A stretch of 64,000 bases of DNA. Origin: a virus. Position 1 is the first letter of the stretch. Every line of letters begins with the position of its first letter. Positions 62,652 to 64,000 of the stretch are shown here, piece by piece. The translations under genes and the position numbers were made by a program. The stretch spans positions 1 to 64,000 of IMG/VR virus record IMGVR_UViG_3300044825_001821, one strand, 5' to 3'. The notes under the pieces are model-generated. The model saw only the letters and a list, made by a program, of their open reading frames with translations, ran no database searches and had not been told where the DNA came from.

Positions 62652-62671
62652 GAGGATGCTTGAGCATCCTC
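62652..62671 (+). other. Perfect hairpin between genes
   Basis: GAGGATGCT pairs with AGCATCCTC around a TG loop. No T-run follows, so it is more likely an mRNA-stabilising or processing hairpin than a terminator. Confidence 0.6.
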
Positions 62672-62690
62672 CTAACTTATAGGAGAAATA

Positions 62691-63242
62691 ATGCGTTACA
62701 TTACACTATTCATTTGTAGTATCTTTGCAGTATTTGTATTATACGTAGGTCATGCGGCAGCAAATATTCGTATACCAATTACACCACAAGTCGAATTACA
62801 AGACTTAACGCCATATGCACGTGCAGAGGTCGAGTGCCTTGCACAAAACATGTATTTTGAAGCAGGTTTGGAACCAAAATTAGGTCAACTTGCTGTAGCA
62901 TTTGTTACACACAACAGGGTGCAGTCGGGTGTTTTTCCAGATACCTATTGTGGCGTAGTCAAACAAAAAGTCGGTACTGTTTGTCAATTCTCATGGGTAT
63001 GTGAGAATCGTCCTAAAGATATGATGCGAAAAGGCCTCTTGACAATAGAGAGCAATTCGTTGTATAATAATATTACTGAGTTAGCGTTGGCGTTTTATCT
63101 TTATACTGAAAAGTTTAAAGACCCCACAAAAGGTGCTTTGTTCTTTCATGCTGACTACGTAAAACCGGGTTGGAATAATATGAGGTACACTGCACAAATC
63201 GGCAGACATTTATTCTACAATAAGGCAAAAAAGAGTTCATGA
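62691..63242 (+). CDS. Cell-wall hydrolase, SleB/Hydrolase_2-like
   Basis: This 183-residue protein has an N-terminal signal peptide (about 1-24). The domain AEVECLAQNMYFEAGLEPKLGQLAVAFVTHNRV (catalytic Glu), FPDTYCGVVKQ and VCQFSWVCE is the SleB/Hydrolase_2 lytic-transglycosylase-like fold. It is exported, unlike the GH19 endolysin, so it could act from outside or in the periplasm. AGGAG upstream. Confidence 0.85.
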   Translation: MRYITLFICSIFAVFVLYVGHAAANIRIPITPQVELQDLTPYARAEVECLAQNMYFEAGLEPKLGQLAVAFVTHNRVQSGVFPDTYCGVVKQKVGTVCQFSWVCENRPKDMMRKGLLTIESNSLYNNITELALAFYLYTEKFKDPTKGALFFHADYVKPGWNNMRYTAQIGRHLFYNKAKKSS

Positions 63243-63274
63243 GTATTTTATCAAACAAAAAGGAGAAGGTGATT

Positions 63275-63493
63275 ATGGAAAAGGGATTGAGTAGTACAAC
63301 CACAATATCAATCACTGTGGTTTTACTTTCAATCGTTGTTGCGATATGTTGGTATGGTCTGAATGATCGAAGGCTTATGGCAGCAAATATTGAAAACGCT
63401 ATCGCAAAGGGAATCGATCCTCTAACGGTAAGATGTTCATATGCCAAGAGTGATGATATAGTTTGTATTGCACACGCTGCAAATCGTAAATAA
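63275..63493 (+). CDS. Small membrane-anchored protein
   Basis: This 72-residue protein has one membrane helix (TTISITVVLLSIVVAICWYGL) and a C-terminal part with two Cys. AAGGAG selects ATG 63275 over 63239. Function unknown. Confidence 0.6.
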   Translation: MEKGLSSTTTISITVVLLSIVVAICWYGLNDRRLMAANIENAIAKGIDPLTVRCSYAKSDDIVCIAHAANRK

Positions 63494-63506
63494 AGGAGAT
63501 TATATA

Positions 63507-64000
63507 ATGAGTCATTATGACGATTACAATGAGAAACACAGTTTTACATTTCGATTTGATTCGAATGATGGAGAAGTTCATTTGGAAATGAGCGTCAATG
63601 AACTATACATTCAAGATGTTCTTGATCGATTTAGAGAATTTTTATTGGGGTGTGGTTATCAAGTTAATGGAGAAATTGATATTGTCGAATACAATTCTGA
63701 ACAAGATCATGATAGTGGTTATACTTTAACTGAGCCACCAAAACATGAGCCTAAGTTTGACTTCAGTAATGTACCAAACAACAATTGGCCATTTGGTTCA
63801 CTAAAACCTGAACCGATTCCTGCATTGACTACTGCTGACTTATCAGGAATCACTGTAACTGATTTGTCTACGTTGACAACTCATTCTTATGGTGATTGGT
63901 CTGGTGTCAACAAATATGCAACTATGGCACCTTTGACATCTGAGCAAATCTATTCTTGGTCAACTGAAATGCCAGGCACAATTGGTGGTGCTAAAGTTTC
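63507..64000 (+). CDS. Hypothetical protein, 3' truncated by window end
   Basis: At least 164 residues (MSHYDDYNEKHSFTFRFDSNDGEVHLEMSVNELYIQDVLDRF...). AAAGGAG upstream. A beta-rich N-terminal part precedes a Pro/Thr/Ser-rich linker. The frame is open at base 64000. Function unknown. Confidence 0.6.
   Translation, partial: MSHYDDYNEKHSFTFRFDSNDGEVHLEMSVNELYIQDVLDRFREFLLGCGYQVNGEIDIVEYNSEQDHDSGYTLTEPPKHEPKFDFSNVPNNNWPFGSLKPEPIPALTTADLSGITVTDLSTLTTHSYGDWSGVNKYATMAPLTSEQIYSWSTEMPGTIGGAKV

Noticed and set aside
62652-62671. Rho-independent terminator
   Set aside because: The hairpin is perfect but no T-run follows.

Overview
The window is a contiguous piece of a large, T4-like tailed-phage genome. 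It has about 130 tightly packed genes, almost all on the + strand, with ATGA-type start/stop overlaps. T4-type hallmarks are a gp61-like primase, a T4 RNase H (FEN) homologue, class Ia NrdA/NrdB with a thioredoxin, ThyX, sigma70-like early promoters and TAAATA late-type promoters. The host is inferred, not proven, to be a Gram-negative aquatic bacterium. A spanin pair, PstS, an OprP-like outer-membrane porin and several signal-peptide proteins indicate an outer membrane. A 24-codon PqqA-like peptide and the porin type point to a PQQ-using, probably methylotrophic, betaproteobacterium. No terminase, capsid, portal, polymerase or gp21 protease gene lies in the window.

Layout: 1-2.2 kb holds a sugar-phosphate cyclase (5' truncated), an SDR and a third enzyme-like gene. 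2.3-10.9 kb holds virion-type genes, several of them mosaics of small domains separated by I/L-x-E motifs that look like prohead-protease sites; the domains include a nucleotidylyltransferase, a P-loop kinase and a HicA-like toxin fold. 10.9-13.8 kb is a lysis block (i-spanin/o-spanin, GH19 endolysin, several small membrane proteins). 13.8-20.4 kb is nucleotide metabolism and priming. 20.5-23.0 kb carries pstS and a phosphate-porin gene. 23.0-27.9 kb holds exported proteins (nuclease, D-Ala-D-Ala peptidase), a GIY-YIG protein and a 2OG-type oxygenase, followed by two tRNAs. 28-41.5 kb is an early region of very small genes driven by repeated TTGACAAGTAAACC-type promoters, with a methyltransferase and a LMW-phosphatase-like gene. 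41.7-46.4 kb is a large tRNA array that, with the two tRNAs at 27.9 kb, covers all 20 amino acids and contains two structured non-coding stretches. 46.6-47.15 kb holds rubrerythrin and the pqqA-like gene, facing two minus-strand genes. 48.2-53.5 kb holds RNase H, a glycosyltransferase, GalE and a ClpP-like protease. 53.5-56.7 kb holds a fibre-like protein and a triplicated glycine-rich adhesin. 56.8-64 kb holds small regulators, an exonuclease, a circularly permuted tmRNA, a cell-wall hydrolase and a 3'-truncated gene.

The genes fit together as follows: priming, dNTP synthesis and RNase H support replication; tRNAs and tmRNA support translation; pstS, the porin and pqqA would sustain host phosphate uptake and PQQ-dependent oxidation; GalE, GT2, cyclase, SDR and methyltransferase suggest glycan or cyclitol chemistry; the I/L-x-E mosaic proteins look like a set of processed proteins packaged in the head.
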